Shown here: positions 6,788-13,528 of the stretch, piece by piece
How the letters are laid out: the number at the start of each line of letters is the position of its first letter
Position numbering within the stretch: position 1 is the stretch's first letter
Origin: Thermoleptolyngbya sp046719575
GTDB taxonomy: Bacteria; Cyanobacteriota; Cyanobacteriia; Elainellales; Elainellaceae
Reading direction: 5' to 3'
Assembly: GCA_046719575.1 (NCBI GenBank)
Contig: JBDNCP010000117.1
Coordinates: forward strand, 1-15,959
DNA length: 15,959 nucleotides
Made by a program: the position numbers and the translations under genes
The notes under the pieces: generated by a model
What the model saw: only the letters and a program-made list of their open reading frames with translations
The model's database searches: none
What the model was told of the DNA's origin: nothing

Positions 6788-7648
6788 CTACAAGCTGCCA
6801 TAGATGCATTGCAATAGCCCCAATTCAGAGGGTGTTCCCAGGATCTTTTGCTGCAATAGGTTTAACTGCCAGGGGAAGAGCGATCGCCCCTTCTCAAACG
6901 CGCCATGAGCCAACTGCCCCATCTGTGCCAGCAGACTCGCAGCGGCAGTGGGGTCGTCTTGTATCCAGCCCGCCAGCGGATGCTCCCAACTTTGCAAAAA
7001 CTCCGCGACCTGATAGCGGGCATCTTCTGCCGCTTCGTCGTCTGGGTTGCCTGCTGAGATGTAGAGATCAGCGGCGGCAGGTTCCAGCGGCATCTTCAGC
7101 GCAGATTCTCGAATGGCTTGCCAGGTAGGTGCAAGGAGCATCGCTACAGTGATCAATGCGCTGGGCGTTTTGAACTCCTCTGGATCAAGTGAAAGGTCGC
7201 CAAGCTGAGTGTCGCCCGTCTGCTCTAGCCAGTATTCTCCCAGCGCTGCGATAAATGGCTCGACGACTTCTTGCAACACAACAGACAAGAGCGATCGCCC
7301 CAGAGCGGAAGAGTCAAACTGCTCTCCAGAGTCGGCAGCCAGCCGTTGAACAGTCTGTAAGTCCTGCTGGCTCTCAGCGTTGAGACAATACCAGACCTTC
7401 TTGCCAAGGTGCGCTTTTATGTTTTTTGGGAATGTTAGGACGCTGAGTATCGGACTGGCAGAACTCGTTTGCGGATCGGGCAAAGCAAATTCCGTCGAGA
7501 CGGGAACCTGCATTGCGTCGGTTTGGATTGGTGAATACGGGACAGAGGCTTCTGGATGCAGAGGCGTTGCAGAAGGATCTGTCCTAGGGTCGCGCTGTGG
7601 GCTTGGAGCCTGCTGTTTAGCCAAAGACTGACTGAACTGCTGCTGCAA
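6788..7648 (-). CDS. RecJ-linked C-terminal ORF, function unknown (possible RecJ extension by frameshift)
   Basis: An open frame of 286 aa from TTG 7648. It is also open without a stop for 20 codons further upstream, to 7708, where it meets the A9 run near the end of recJ in the -1 frame. The upstream part reads DQLLAEKDRQIHALTQELV and continues as LQQQFSQSLAKQQ, a coiled coil that extends the last helix of RecJ. A Pro/Ser-rich linker follows (about 15-65), then a globular, mostly helical region beginning LTFPKNIKAHLGKKVWYCLN and running to the end. I do not recognise that domain. AGGAG at 7658-7662 lies 9 nt before TTG 7648, so independent initiation is possible. The lack of a nearby ATG and the heptad continuity favour expression as a RecJ extension. 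Confidence 0.6.
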   Translation of the reverse strand: MQQQFSQSLAKQQAPSPQRDPRTDPSATPLHPEASVPYSPIQTDAMQVPVSTEFALPDPQTSSASPILSVLTFPKNIKAHLGKKVWYCLNAESQQDLQTVQRLAADSGEQFDSSALGRSLLSVVLQEVVEPFIAALGEYWLEQTGDTQLGDLSLDPEEFKTPSALITVAMLLAPTWQAIRESALKMPLEPAAADLYISAGNPDDEAAEDARYQVAEFLQSWEHPLAGWIQDDPTAAASLLAQMGQLAHGAFEKGRSLFPWQLNLLQQKILGTPSELGLLQCIYGSL

Positions 7649-7695
7649 GCGGACAAGCTCCTGGGTAAGGGCGTGGATTTGCCGGTCTTTTTCAG

Positions 7696-9819
7696 CTAGG
7701 AGTTGGTCTTTTTTTTTAGCAGCTCGGTTTTTTCTGCAATTTCAAGCGCGTTGAGGGCAGCGCGAATCAGGTTGAAATAGTGCGGCTGGGAGACATCTAC
7801 AGGTTGAGCATCAGCGCGGCTCTTGCCCAAAAATCCCCAGGTTTCTTTGGGGCGAGTCGCCAAAAGCTGCCCGTCGGGGTTGTAAATGTGCAGTTCGCGC
7901 TGACCCTCTACGGTCGTGATGTGGCAGGTATAGGTGCGGTTGTTGAAGGGGAAGGGGAGGAGGGGAGGGGTTGGTTGGGTGGTTGGGTGGTTGGGTGTTG
8001 GAGGGGTGGATTGAGCGGGGAAATCGGTGGGTTCGGGGAGGGTGTCGATGGGGACACCGCCAGGGAGACGGATGCCAATGAGTTCGAGTTCGACATTGAC
8101 CTGACCGTTCCACTCGTTGAGGCGGAGGCGATAGGCGATGTCGATGGGGCTGGGCAGGGGACAGTATTCGCCCCAGCGCCAGGCGATCGCCTTTATGCCA
8201 TACTCGTCATCATCCTGAGACACAACGACGCGCAGGTGGGAGCGGTCTTTGCCGATTACCTGCTGTTCCATAATGCGGACATTGGGAGTCCAGAAGACGG
8301 GGTCGGGGTTGCCGATGCCGCAGGGGTGGAGTTGGTCGATTTGCTGATACAGGTCGAGGGTGAGGTCGCGCAGGTTGGCTTGGGCATCGACTTCGATCAG
8401 CGGGCGCAGGTGTTGGGGTTGCAGGTGCATGTTGGCGAAGATTCGCAGGCGCGATCGCATTTCCGCCAGATTCTCTGTTGCTAGGGAAAAGCCGCCCGCT
8501 GCCTTGTGTCCGCCAAACTTGTCCAGCACGTCGGCGCAGCATTGCAATGCATCGAATACGTTGAATTCTGGGATGCCCCGCGCCGAGCCGCGAATCCGCG
8601 TCGGGTCGCCTTCTTCGTAAGTGCCGATGAACACGGGCACGCCATAGCGCTCTACCAGCCGCGACGCGACAATGCCAATCACCCCATGATGCCAGCCGTC
8701 TTTGACCAGCAGCAGCACGCGGTCGTTTTGCAGATTGGGCGCGTAGGTTTCAGCAAGGGCGATCGCCTCCTGTTCGATCAATTCGCACAACCGCTGCCGC
8801 AGTTGGTTCACCTCTTCGCACTGCATCGCCCGCTCCAGCGCCACGCCCGGATCGTCCGTCGTCAGCAGGTCGATCACAATATTGGGGTCGGCAATGCGCC
8901 CTACAGCATTGATTCGCGGCCCCAGGCGAAACCCAATGACTTCTGGCTTGAGTACGTCCTGCTCCTGACTGATGCCAGCGACTTGAATCAGAGCTTGCAC
9001 GCCCGCCAACTGCGACTTGGGCAGTCGCCGCAGTCCCCGTTGCAGCCAGCGGCGATTTACGCCCGTCAGCGGAGCTAGGTCGGCAATCGTGCCCAGGGTG
9101 AAAAGTTCCAGCAGCGGCCCGGTGAGGTCTTGGGTTTGCCCCAGCGCTTGTGCCAGCGAGATTGCCAAAATGTAGGCCACGCCTACGCCCGCCAGCCCGC
9201 GATAGGGCGAATTTTCGGCAATGAGTTTGGGATTTAGAATGGCGTGGGCGGGGGGCAGTTCTGGCGGAATGTCGTGGTGATCGGTGACGATGACGCGCAT
9301 TCCCAGATCGCGGGCAAAGCCAATGGGCCCCGCCGCCGCGATGCCGTTGTCTACGGTCAAGATCACCCGCACGCCTTGGGCATGAAAGTCTTCCACGATG
9401 CGGTGGTTGATGCCATAGCCCTCTGTCATGCGGCTGGGAATGTCGGATTGGACGCGCCCACCGAGCGATCGCAGCGCCCGCAGCAACAGCGCCGTGCTGG
9501 TCATGCCGTCGGCATCGTAGTCGCCGCAGATGGCAATTCGCTGCTGTCGGGCGATCGCCTCCTGCAAAATACCCACCGCCTCTGCCAGGTCAGGAAACTC
9601 GTCCATCGGCGAGGCCAACTGCATCAGTTCAGGATTGAGAAATACCCGCGCTTGGTCGGGTGTGTTGATATCCCGATTGAGCAAGACCTGCCCCAGCACC
9701 GGACTGAGATCGACTGCTGCCGCCAGCCGCGCCGCCTGTTCTAGATCGGCCGCTGCAATTTGCCAGCGCTGGCTGGGAATGCGGCGAGAGCGAGAAGGGG
9801 GTGGGGAGGTGGAGGACAC
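7696..9819 (-). CDS. recJ: Single-stranded-DNA-specific exonuclease RecJ
   Basis: A 707-aa RecJ, the 5'-to-3' single-strand DNA exonuclease used in recombination and mismatch or base-excision repair. The DHH phosphoesterase domain shows GDYDADG at 99-105, VDNGIAA at 156-162 and VTDHH with D180-H181-H182, the metal-binding signature. The DHHA1 part has GWHHGVIGIVASRL (375-388) and GGHKAAGG (436-443). An OB-like region spans about 475-585. A Pro/Thr-rich linker (about 593-626) is encoded by polypyrimidine DNA. A further C-terminal module follows, RTYTCHITTVEGQRELHIYN to PHYFNLIRAALNALEIAEK, which seems typical of cyanobacterial RecJ. The frame closes at TAG 7696-7698 only three codons after a run of nine A on the coding strand. 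It is divergent from ubiX. Confidence 0.92.
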   Translation of the reverse strand: MSSTSPPPSRSRRIPSQRWQIAAADLEQAARLAAAVDLSPVLGQVLLNRDINTPDQARVFLNPELMQLASPMDEFPDLAEAVGILQEAIARQQRIAICGDYDADGMTSTALLLRALRSLGGRVQSDIPSRMTEGYGINHRIVEDFHAQGVRVILTVDNGIAAAGPIGFARDLGMRVIVTDHHDIPPELPPAHAILNPKLIAENSPYRGLAGVGVAYILAISLAQALGQTQDLTGPLLELFTLGTIADLAPLTGVNRRWLQRGLRRLPKSQLAGVQALIQVAGISQEQDVLKPEVIGFRLGPRINAVGRIADPNIVIDLLTTDDPGVALERAMQCEEVNQLRQRLCELIEQEAIALAETYAPNLQNDRVLLLVKDGWHHGVIGIVASRLVERYGVPVFIGTYEEGDPTRIRGSARGIPEFNVFDALQCCADVLDKFGGHKAAGGFSLATENLAEMRSRLRIFANMHLQPQHLRPLIEVDAQANLRDLTLDLYQQIDQLHPCGIGNPDPVFWTPNVRIMEQQVIGKDRSHLRVVVSQDDDEYGIKAIAWRWGEYCPLPSPIDIAYRLRLNEWNGQVNVELELIGIRLPGGVPIDTLPEPTDFPAQSTPPTPNHPTTQPTPPLLPFPFNNRTYTCHITTVEGQRELHIYNPDGQLLATRPKETWGFLGKSRADAQPVDVSQPHYFNLIRAALNALEIAEKTELLKKKTNS
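7708..7717 (-). other. A9 run with slippery heptamer A-AAA-AAG at the recJ 3' end
   Basis: On the coding (minus) strand the recJ frame reads CTG CTA AAA AAA AAG ACC AAC TCC TAG. The heptamer A AAA AAG (7714-7708) is in the phase needed for -1 slippage and is the one used by E. coli dnaX. A -1 shift after AAG continues GAC CAA CTC CTA GCT into the 306-codon open frame, and insertion of one A by RNA polymerase gives the same protein of about 1010 aa. I see no convincing upstream Shine-Dalgarno stimulator, and I cannot judge a downstream stem-loop without folding. Confidence 0.5.
7940..8015. repeat. G-rich low-complexity tract inside recJ
   Basis: The plus strand carries repeated GGGG blocks followed by units of GGTTGGGT in tandem. 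The minus (coding) strand encodes the Pro/Thr/Gln linker STPPTPNHPTTQPTPP and following residues of RecJ. The plus-strand G runs have quadruplex potential. The tract looks like a tolerated in-frame expansion between two RecJ modules. Confidence 0.6.
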
Positions 9820-9930
9820 GGGGGGAAGAGGGAAGAGGGAAGAACGAAGAGGGAAGAGGGAAGAACGAAGAGGGAAGAACGGGTGTTCGTTTTTCGTTCT
9901 TCGTTCTTCATTTTTCTTTCTTTTCCCAAG
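9820..9930. repeat. Polypurine tandem and inverted repeats between recJ and ubiX
   Basis: GAAGAACGAAGA occurs at 9839-9850 and again at 9860-9871, the start of two 21-bp tandem units. Its exact reverse complement TCTTCGTTCTTC lies at 9898-9909. The DNA is almost pure purine up to about 9880 and then almost pure pyrimidine to 9927, so it could fold into a long imperfect hairpin. It occupies the shared upstream region of the divergent recJ and ubiX genes and may displace or contain their promoters. Confidence 0.6.
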
Positions 9931-9988
9931 GGTACAACCCTACACCCTAAAATGGAGTGATTTTTGATTCTGGAAGATTGCCAGGGGT

Positions 9989-10708
9989 ATGGATTGGGGG
10001 ATTTGGGGGCGATCGCCTCTTCCTGCATCTCTAGATTCTGGAGGTGATAATGGGAGAAGAATAGTCTCTTTTTTTCTTAATCTCTTGCCGTCCCAAACCT
10101 CTTCTCTTCCCCTCATCCTTGGTATCACAGGTGCATCTGGGCTGATTTACGCCGTGCGATCGCTCAAGTTTTTGCTGGAGGCAGATTATGCCGTCGAACT
10201 GGTTGCGTCCAAATCGACCTACATGGTGTGGCAGGCTGAACAGGGCATCCGAATGCCTGCGGAACCTTCTCAGCAAGAAGAGTTTTGGCGGCAGCAGGCG
10301 GGCGTAGACCGGGGAGGCAAGCTGCGCTGCCATCCTTGGGGAGATGTAGGGGCCAATATTGCCAGCGGCTCTTTTCGCACGGCGGGGATGTTGGTGATGC
10401 CATGCAGCATGAGTACCGTGGGCAAACTGGCGGCGGGTCTTAGTTCCGACCTACTAGAGCGGGCCGCCGACGTGCAGCTAAAAGAAGGGCGCAAGCTGGT
10501 AATCGTACCCCGCGAAACGCCCTTTAGCCTGATTCATTTGCGAAATCTGACGACGCTAGCCGAGGCCGGAGCGCGGATTGTGCCAGCGATTCCGGCCTGG
10601 TATCACCACCCGCAGACGGTGGAGGATCTGGTGGATTTTGTCGTAGCGCGGGCGCTGGATCAGTTTGACATTGATTGTGTGCCTCTCAAGCGCTGGGAGG
10701 GGCACTAG
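9989..10708 (+). CDS. ubiX: Flavin prenyltransferase UbiX/Pad1
   Basis: UbiX joins dimethylallyl phosphate to FMN, making the prenylated flavin cofactor of UbiD-type decarboxylases. In cyanobacteria this would serve, for example, plastoquinone-related aromatic decarboxylation. The flavoprotein fold is clear: LILGITGASGLIYAVRSLKF near the start, then GSFRTAGMLVMPCSMSTVGKLA and the ribityl/phosphate-binding VPRETPFSLIHLRN. Family proteins are about 200 aa and begin shortly before LILGITGASG. The first 30 or so residues from ATG 9989 (SLDSGGDNGRRIVSFF) look unconserved. TTG 10085 would give 207 aa and fits the family better, but it has no Shine-Dalgarno. The true start is uncertain. It converges with the thioredoxin gene downstream. 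Confidence 0.88.
   Translation: MDWGIWGRSPLPASLDSGGDNGRRIVSFFLNLLPSQTSSLPLILGITGASGLIYAVRSLKFLLEADYAVELVASKSTYMVWQAEQGIRMPAEPSQQEEFWRQQAGVDRGGKLRCHPWGDVGANIASGSFRTAGMLVMPCSMSTVGKLAAGLSSDLLERAADVQLKEGRKLVIVPRETPFSLIHLRNLTTLAEAGARIVPAIPAWYHHPQTVEDLVDFVVARALDQFDIDCVPLKRWEGH
10040..10064 (+). other. Four-codon ORF with an ideal ribosome site before ubiX
   Basis: GGAGGTGAT at 10040-10048 is a near-perfect match to the 16S tail. Five bases after GGAGG comes ATG 10050, which reads Met-Gly-Glu-Glu and stops at TAG 10062-10064. This frame differs from that of ubiX. The mini-ORF ends 20 nt before TTG 10085. It may load ribosomes for re-initiation at ubiX, or mark an indel that moved the original start out of frame. 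Confidence 0.4.
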
Positions 10709-10722
10709 TGGAGAGGCAGTGC

Positions 10723-10737
10723 CAGTTTCAGAAACTG
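10723..10737. terminator. Small hairpin between convergent ubiX and thioredoxin genes
   Basis: CAGTTT and AAACTG flank a CAG loop in the 45-nt gap between the two stops. The stem is only 6 bp, and no T tract follows directly, so termination here is a guess. Confidence 0.25.
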
Positions 10738-10753
10738 TCTGGTTTGAGTAGAT

Positions 10754-11092
10754 CTACGCGGGCTGAGGAAGGTGTGCGTCCAAAAAGCCTTCGATGCGCT
10801 GTTTGTTGACCACCCCTTCGATCGCCTCTACGGGCTGCCCTTCTCGAAACAAAATCAAGGCAGGTACGCCTTCCACCTTGTAGCGGGCGACTGCTTCAGG
10901 GTTGGCATCGACCTCCATTTTGACAATTTTAAGGCGATCGCCATACTGACTGGCGACTGATTCCATCATCGGCGACATTAGGCGACAGGGCCCACACCAA
11001 GGGGCCCAAAAATAGACCAGCACGGGCTGGTCGGTTTGCAGAACGGTCGTTTCAAACTCAGCGTCGGAAATGACCACCACACTGCTACTCAT
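10754..11092 (-). CDS. Thioredoxin (slr1139-like)
   Basis: A 112-aa thioredoxin from ATG 11092. The active site is YFWAPWCGPCRLM, the classic WCGPC redox pair. EVDANPEAVARYKVEGVPALILF follows and holds the cis-Pro loop (VPA). The sequence resembles, from memory, Synechocystis slr1139 (LVYFWASWCGPCRLMAP) more than the m-type thioredoxin, so it is probably a soluble disulfide reductant with its own set of partners. The frame runs back to 11260, and ATG 11155 would add 21 residues with a CPSC pair (MDKCPSCGNQPKHFSKLIRR). The upstream vipp1 terminator makes starts beyond about 11220 unlikely. Neither ATG has a clear Shine-Dalgarno. Normal family length favours 11092. Confidence 0.88.
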   Translation of the reverse strand: MSSSVVVISDAEFETTVLQTDQPVLVYFWAPWCGPCRLMSPMMESVASQYGDRLKIVKMEVDANPEAVARYKVEGVPALILFREGQPVEAIEGVVNKQRIEGFLDAHLPQPA

Positions 11093-11222
11093 AAAACGTC
11101 TAATCAGCTTACTAAAGTGCTTGGGTTGATTGCCGCAGGACGGGCACTTATCCATCGTGCCATATACCGAGTAGAACCCCTGGCAGCCGCGCAAAACTCC
11201 CCAAGCCTCGCCGAACGCCGTT

Positions 11223-11265
11223 AAAAAGCGAGATGAGCCTGAAGAACACTCCCGCACCATCTCGC
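11223..11265 (-). terminator. Intrinsic terminator of vipp1
   Basis: Read on the minus strand, GCGAGATG (11265-11258) pairs with CATCTCGC (11235-11228) across a 22-nt loop and is followed at once by TTTTT (11227-11223). It lies about 55 nt past the vipp1 stop and separates vipp1 from the thioredoxin gene, which must then have its own promoter between about 11093 and 11220. Confidence 0.75.
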
Positions 11266-11318
11266 CTTGAATTTTTTAGAAACGCTATCTTCGGCTCAAA
11301 ATCGCCAAATCAGACCCG

Positions 11319-12092
11319 TTAAAGCTGGTCAAGCTGGGTCTTCAGTTGTTCTAGCTCGGCATCGACCGAGGCATCCGTGGTCGTGGTGGTAGTCGATCCG
11401 CTTGCTGGAAGCTGGCTCTGGGTGGGCGATGCGCCGCCGATCAACTGCGCTTTCATGGCTTCTAGCTCAGCATCCACATCGGTTCCCGATTCCAGCGCGG
11501 CAAACTGCATTTCTAGGTCGGTTCCGGCTAGCTCGGCCGCAGCCTGAGAGCGGGCTTCCATTTGCAGCACTTTTTCTTCCATTCGCTCAAATGCGCCCAT
11601 TGCCGTGCTAGTGCCCAGCTTGCCGACAGTGTTTTGCAGTTGCTCGTTGGCTTTGGCGGCGCTGGCGCGAGCCTTGAGCATGTCTTTTTTGGTTTTGGCT
11701 TCGGCGATCTTGCCTTCTAGGGCAATCAGGTTGCGCTTGAGGGTATCGACGGTGGCGGTCTGTTGGTCGAGTTGAGTCTTCAGCGCCGCAGAAGTATCAA
11801 GCTGCACTTTCTTGCGGTTTAGCGCTTCGCGGGCCAGGCTTTCGTCACCCTTTTGCAGGGCTAGCTGGGCGCGCTGATGCCAGTTGTTGGCCTCGGCCTG
11901 CGCCTGGTTGTATTGCTGCTGCATCCGCTTTTGGCTGGCGATCGCGCTGGCCACGGCCTGACGCATTTGGATCAGGTCTTCCTGCATGTCGATCAGCGCT
12001 TGATCTAGAATCTTTTCGGGGTCTTCGGCAGAGCTAACGGCGGCGTTGAGGTTGGCCCGCACCACCCGGCTTACACGATCAAACAGTCCCAT
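11319..12092 (-). CDS. vipp1: Vipp1/IM30 membrane-remodelling protein (PspA family)
   Basis: A 257-aa ESCRT-III-like PspA/IM30 protein. It forms rings and rods on membranes and is needed for thylakoid formation and membrane protection in cyanobacteria. The N-terminal amphipathic helix MGLFDRVSRVVRANLNAAV is followed by the long coiled-coil core (ILDQALIDMQEDLIQMRQAV, RMQQQYNQAQAEANNWHQRA and so on). Past the PspA core there is an Ala/Thr/Ser linker (SGSTTTTTTDASV) and a final helix VDAELEQLKTQLDQL. That extra C-terminal helix distinguishes Vipp1 from PspA. The frame is open 10 codons further upstream, but MGLFDRV is the conserved start, so ATG 12092 is chosen. It is monocistronic, with the terminator at 11223-11265. 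Confidence 0.93.
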   Translation of the reverse strand: MGLFDRVSRVVRANLNAAVSSAEDPEKILDQALIDMQEDLIQMRQAVASAIASQKRMQQQYNQAQAEANNWHQRAQLALQKGDESLAREALNRKKVQLDTSAALKTQLDQQTATVDTLKRNLIALEGKIAEAKTKKDMLKARASAAKANEQLQNTVGKLGTSTAMGAFERMEEKVLQMEARSQAAAELAGTDLEMQFAALESGTDVDAELEAMKAQLIGGASPTQSQLPASGSTTTTTTDASVDAELEQLKTQLDQL

Positions 12093-12360
12093 GAGAATCT
12101 TTTCCCTTTGCGGCAGTTCCACCTTATTTTAGGCATTACTCTCGCGCAGATGACAGAGTAAAAACTCGCTTGGGGAAATCGGTGGGCATAAGAAATGCTT
12201 AAATTCGATTTGCCCCGGTTTCGGGTCAAGAAATTTGGTGCAATCTAGACTAAGACGGACGAAATGCAAATACCCGGACAAAAAGGCAATGTTGTATAAC
12301 GGGATACCAGTGTGGTTGTTGTGCGGTTGTTGATAGCTGTGTCGATTCCAAGGAATCTTT

Positions 12361-12454
12361 TCTGAGGAATCTTCTGAGGAATCTTTTGGTATCTTTGGGA
12401 CATCTGCGGGCATCCTTTGTATCCTTTGGCATCTTTGGGACATCTGCGGGCATC
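12361..12454. repeat. Nested tandem repeats with 12-nt and 40-nt periods
   Basis: TCTGAGGAATCT is repeated at 12361-12372 and 12373-12384. A 30-nt unit starting TTTGG and ending CATCTGCGGGCATC occurs at 12385-12414 and 12425-12454, a 40-nt period, with one mismatch (T or C after TTTGG). Shorter ATCTTTTGG-like units fill the gaps. It looks like slippage-grown non-coding DNA. Confidence 0.7.
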
Positions 12455-12520
12455 TACTGCTTTACTCCGTTCATTTCGCTACAAGGTCTAGATTCGGACT
12501 GTTTCGCATTGGCTGCTTTT

Positions 12521-12553
12521 GACTACTCTTGACTACTCTTCACAACTACTCTT
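12521..12553. repeat. Three tandem ACTACTCTT units
   Basis: GACTACTCTT is found at 12521-12530 and 12531-12540, with a third copy AACTACTCTT at 12544-12553. They lie about 70-100 nt upstream of the PEP-CTERM gene and could be spaced binding sites or slippage products. Confidence 0.55.
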
Positions 12554-12619
12554 CACCTTGGCGGCATTGAAATTTCTCCAAAAAAATTCTCCAAAAAATT
12601 TGAAAAGTTTCCCATTCCT

Positions 12620-13528
12620 ATGCATAAGACTTACGCCGTGAATTCCCTTGACCCGGCTTTGGTTAGGCCTAATGAACTCAGGCTCAACGAGCGATCGCCC
12701 CACGCTTCGGATCACTTTCTATCTATCGCCCCAAATGCACCACAGCGATCCGGTGTTCTGACTGGTCTGCTGGGGTCTTTGGGGGCGATCGCCCTCTCCC
12801 TCGGCGCGGGTGTAGAAGCCGCTACGGCCTTTAGCTTCAACTCGCGCCAATCGGCCTATGACCTCAGCTTTAGTCAGCCCGACTTTGCCGATGCTCTGGC
12901 CGCCTACCGCATTACCTACACCACCGAAGCTGAGCGGGGCGAGCTAATTACGCTCGATACTCAACTCAAAACCAGCGCCCAAAACTTTGTCGGACTGCCA
13001 TCTGGCAGCAATAGCATCGCCAGCGTCACCCAAAGCGGCAATGTATTTACCCATTTCATCGTGTCGAACGGTGGCCCCGGCGGTTTTGAAATCCGCTACA
13101 ACACCCCTGTCGCCACTGCGCCCGGCGGGAGCTTTGCCGAAAGCTGGCTAGTGCGCTCGTTCGATGGAAATGCGTGGGATCTGGAGTTTCTGGGCGGCGG
13201 CTCAAATACCGGACTGATTCCGCCAGCCTATGAACTGGCGATCGCCATTCCGGGCAACTGGTCAGCCCAGGGCACCAACCCCGGCCAGCTAGAGTTTCGA
13301 GGCATCCAGTCGGGTTACACCATCCTGGACAATTTTTCTTATAATCCAGCCACCAACCTGACCACGTTTAAAGCAGTGAACGACAGTTGGGATGGCTCCT
13401 CGCCCGACCTGAACTTTGTGCTGCATGGCGGAACGCCCCAGGCAACGCCAGAACCCGGCATCCTACTGGGCTTGGCTGCGCTCGGCGGAATGATTGTCCG
13501 CTGGCGATGTCCACGCTTGTCGCGCTAG
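12620..13528 (+). CDS. PEP-CTERM sorting domain protein (exported)
   Basis: A 302-aa exported protein with a C-terminal PEP-CTERM sorting signal, the tag recognised by exosortase in exopolysaccharide-making bacteria. The tail reads TPEPGILLGLAALGGMIVRW then CPRLSR: the Pro-Glu-Pro motif at 277-279, a hydrophobic segment and a basic end. Near the N-terminus GVLTGLLGSLGAIALSLGAG followed by VEAATA is a signal-peptide core with a likely cleavage after VEA. An unusually long n-region of about 44 residues precedes it, and no internal start was found to shorten it. The mature part (about 70-270) is Ser/Asn/Gly-rich and beta-like, and I do not recognise its fold. Function is unknown, probably cell surface or matrix. 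No exosortase gene is in the window. Confidence 0.8.
   Translation: MHKTYAVNSLDPALVRPNELRLNERSPHASDHFLSIAPNAPQRSGVLTGLLGSLGAIALSLGAGVEAATAFSFNSRQSAYDLSFSQPDFADALAAYRITYTTEAERGELITLDTQLKTSAQNFVGLPSGSNSIASVTQSGNVFTHFIVSNGGPGGFEIRYNTPVATAPGGSFAESWLVRSFDGNAWDLEFLGGGSNTGLIPPAYELAIAIPGNWSAQGTNPGQLEFRGIQSGYTILDNFSYNPATNLTTFKAVNDSWDGSSPDLNFVLHGGTPQATPEPGILLGLAALGGMIVRWRCPRLSR

Larger units (their letters stand above)
12123..12619. other. 497-nt non-coding spacer between vipp1 and the PEP-CTERM gene
   Basis: This divergent spacer must contain the upstream regions of both genes. I see no credible gene: the open frames on the minus strand (12129-12443, 12250-12453) are low-complexity readings of the repeats. 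It holds several tandem repeats, annotated separately. A T-rich, A-rich stretch (12570-12610) with TTCTCCAAAAAA units lies just before the PEP-CTERM start. I could not place a confident -35/-10 pair. Confidence 0.55.

Noticed and set aside
7780..9078. Plus-strand open frames (7780-8484, 8506-9078) opposite recJ
   Set aside because: They are mirror readings of recJ codons and have no independent support.
11093..11260. Thioredoxin start at 11260
   Set aside because: That start lies within the vipp1 terminator hairpin, and the first 35 residues look non-coding.
12129..12453. Two minus-strand open frames in the vipp1/PEP-CTERM spacer
   Set aside because: They translate the tandem repeats in different frames (PADVPK, PKDTK, SSEDSSE units) and have no ribosome site.
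12361..12454. Possible CRISPR array
   Set aside because: There are only two long units at a 40-nt period, with related microrepeats between them rather than unique spacers, and no cas genes.
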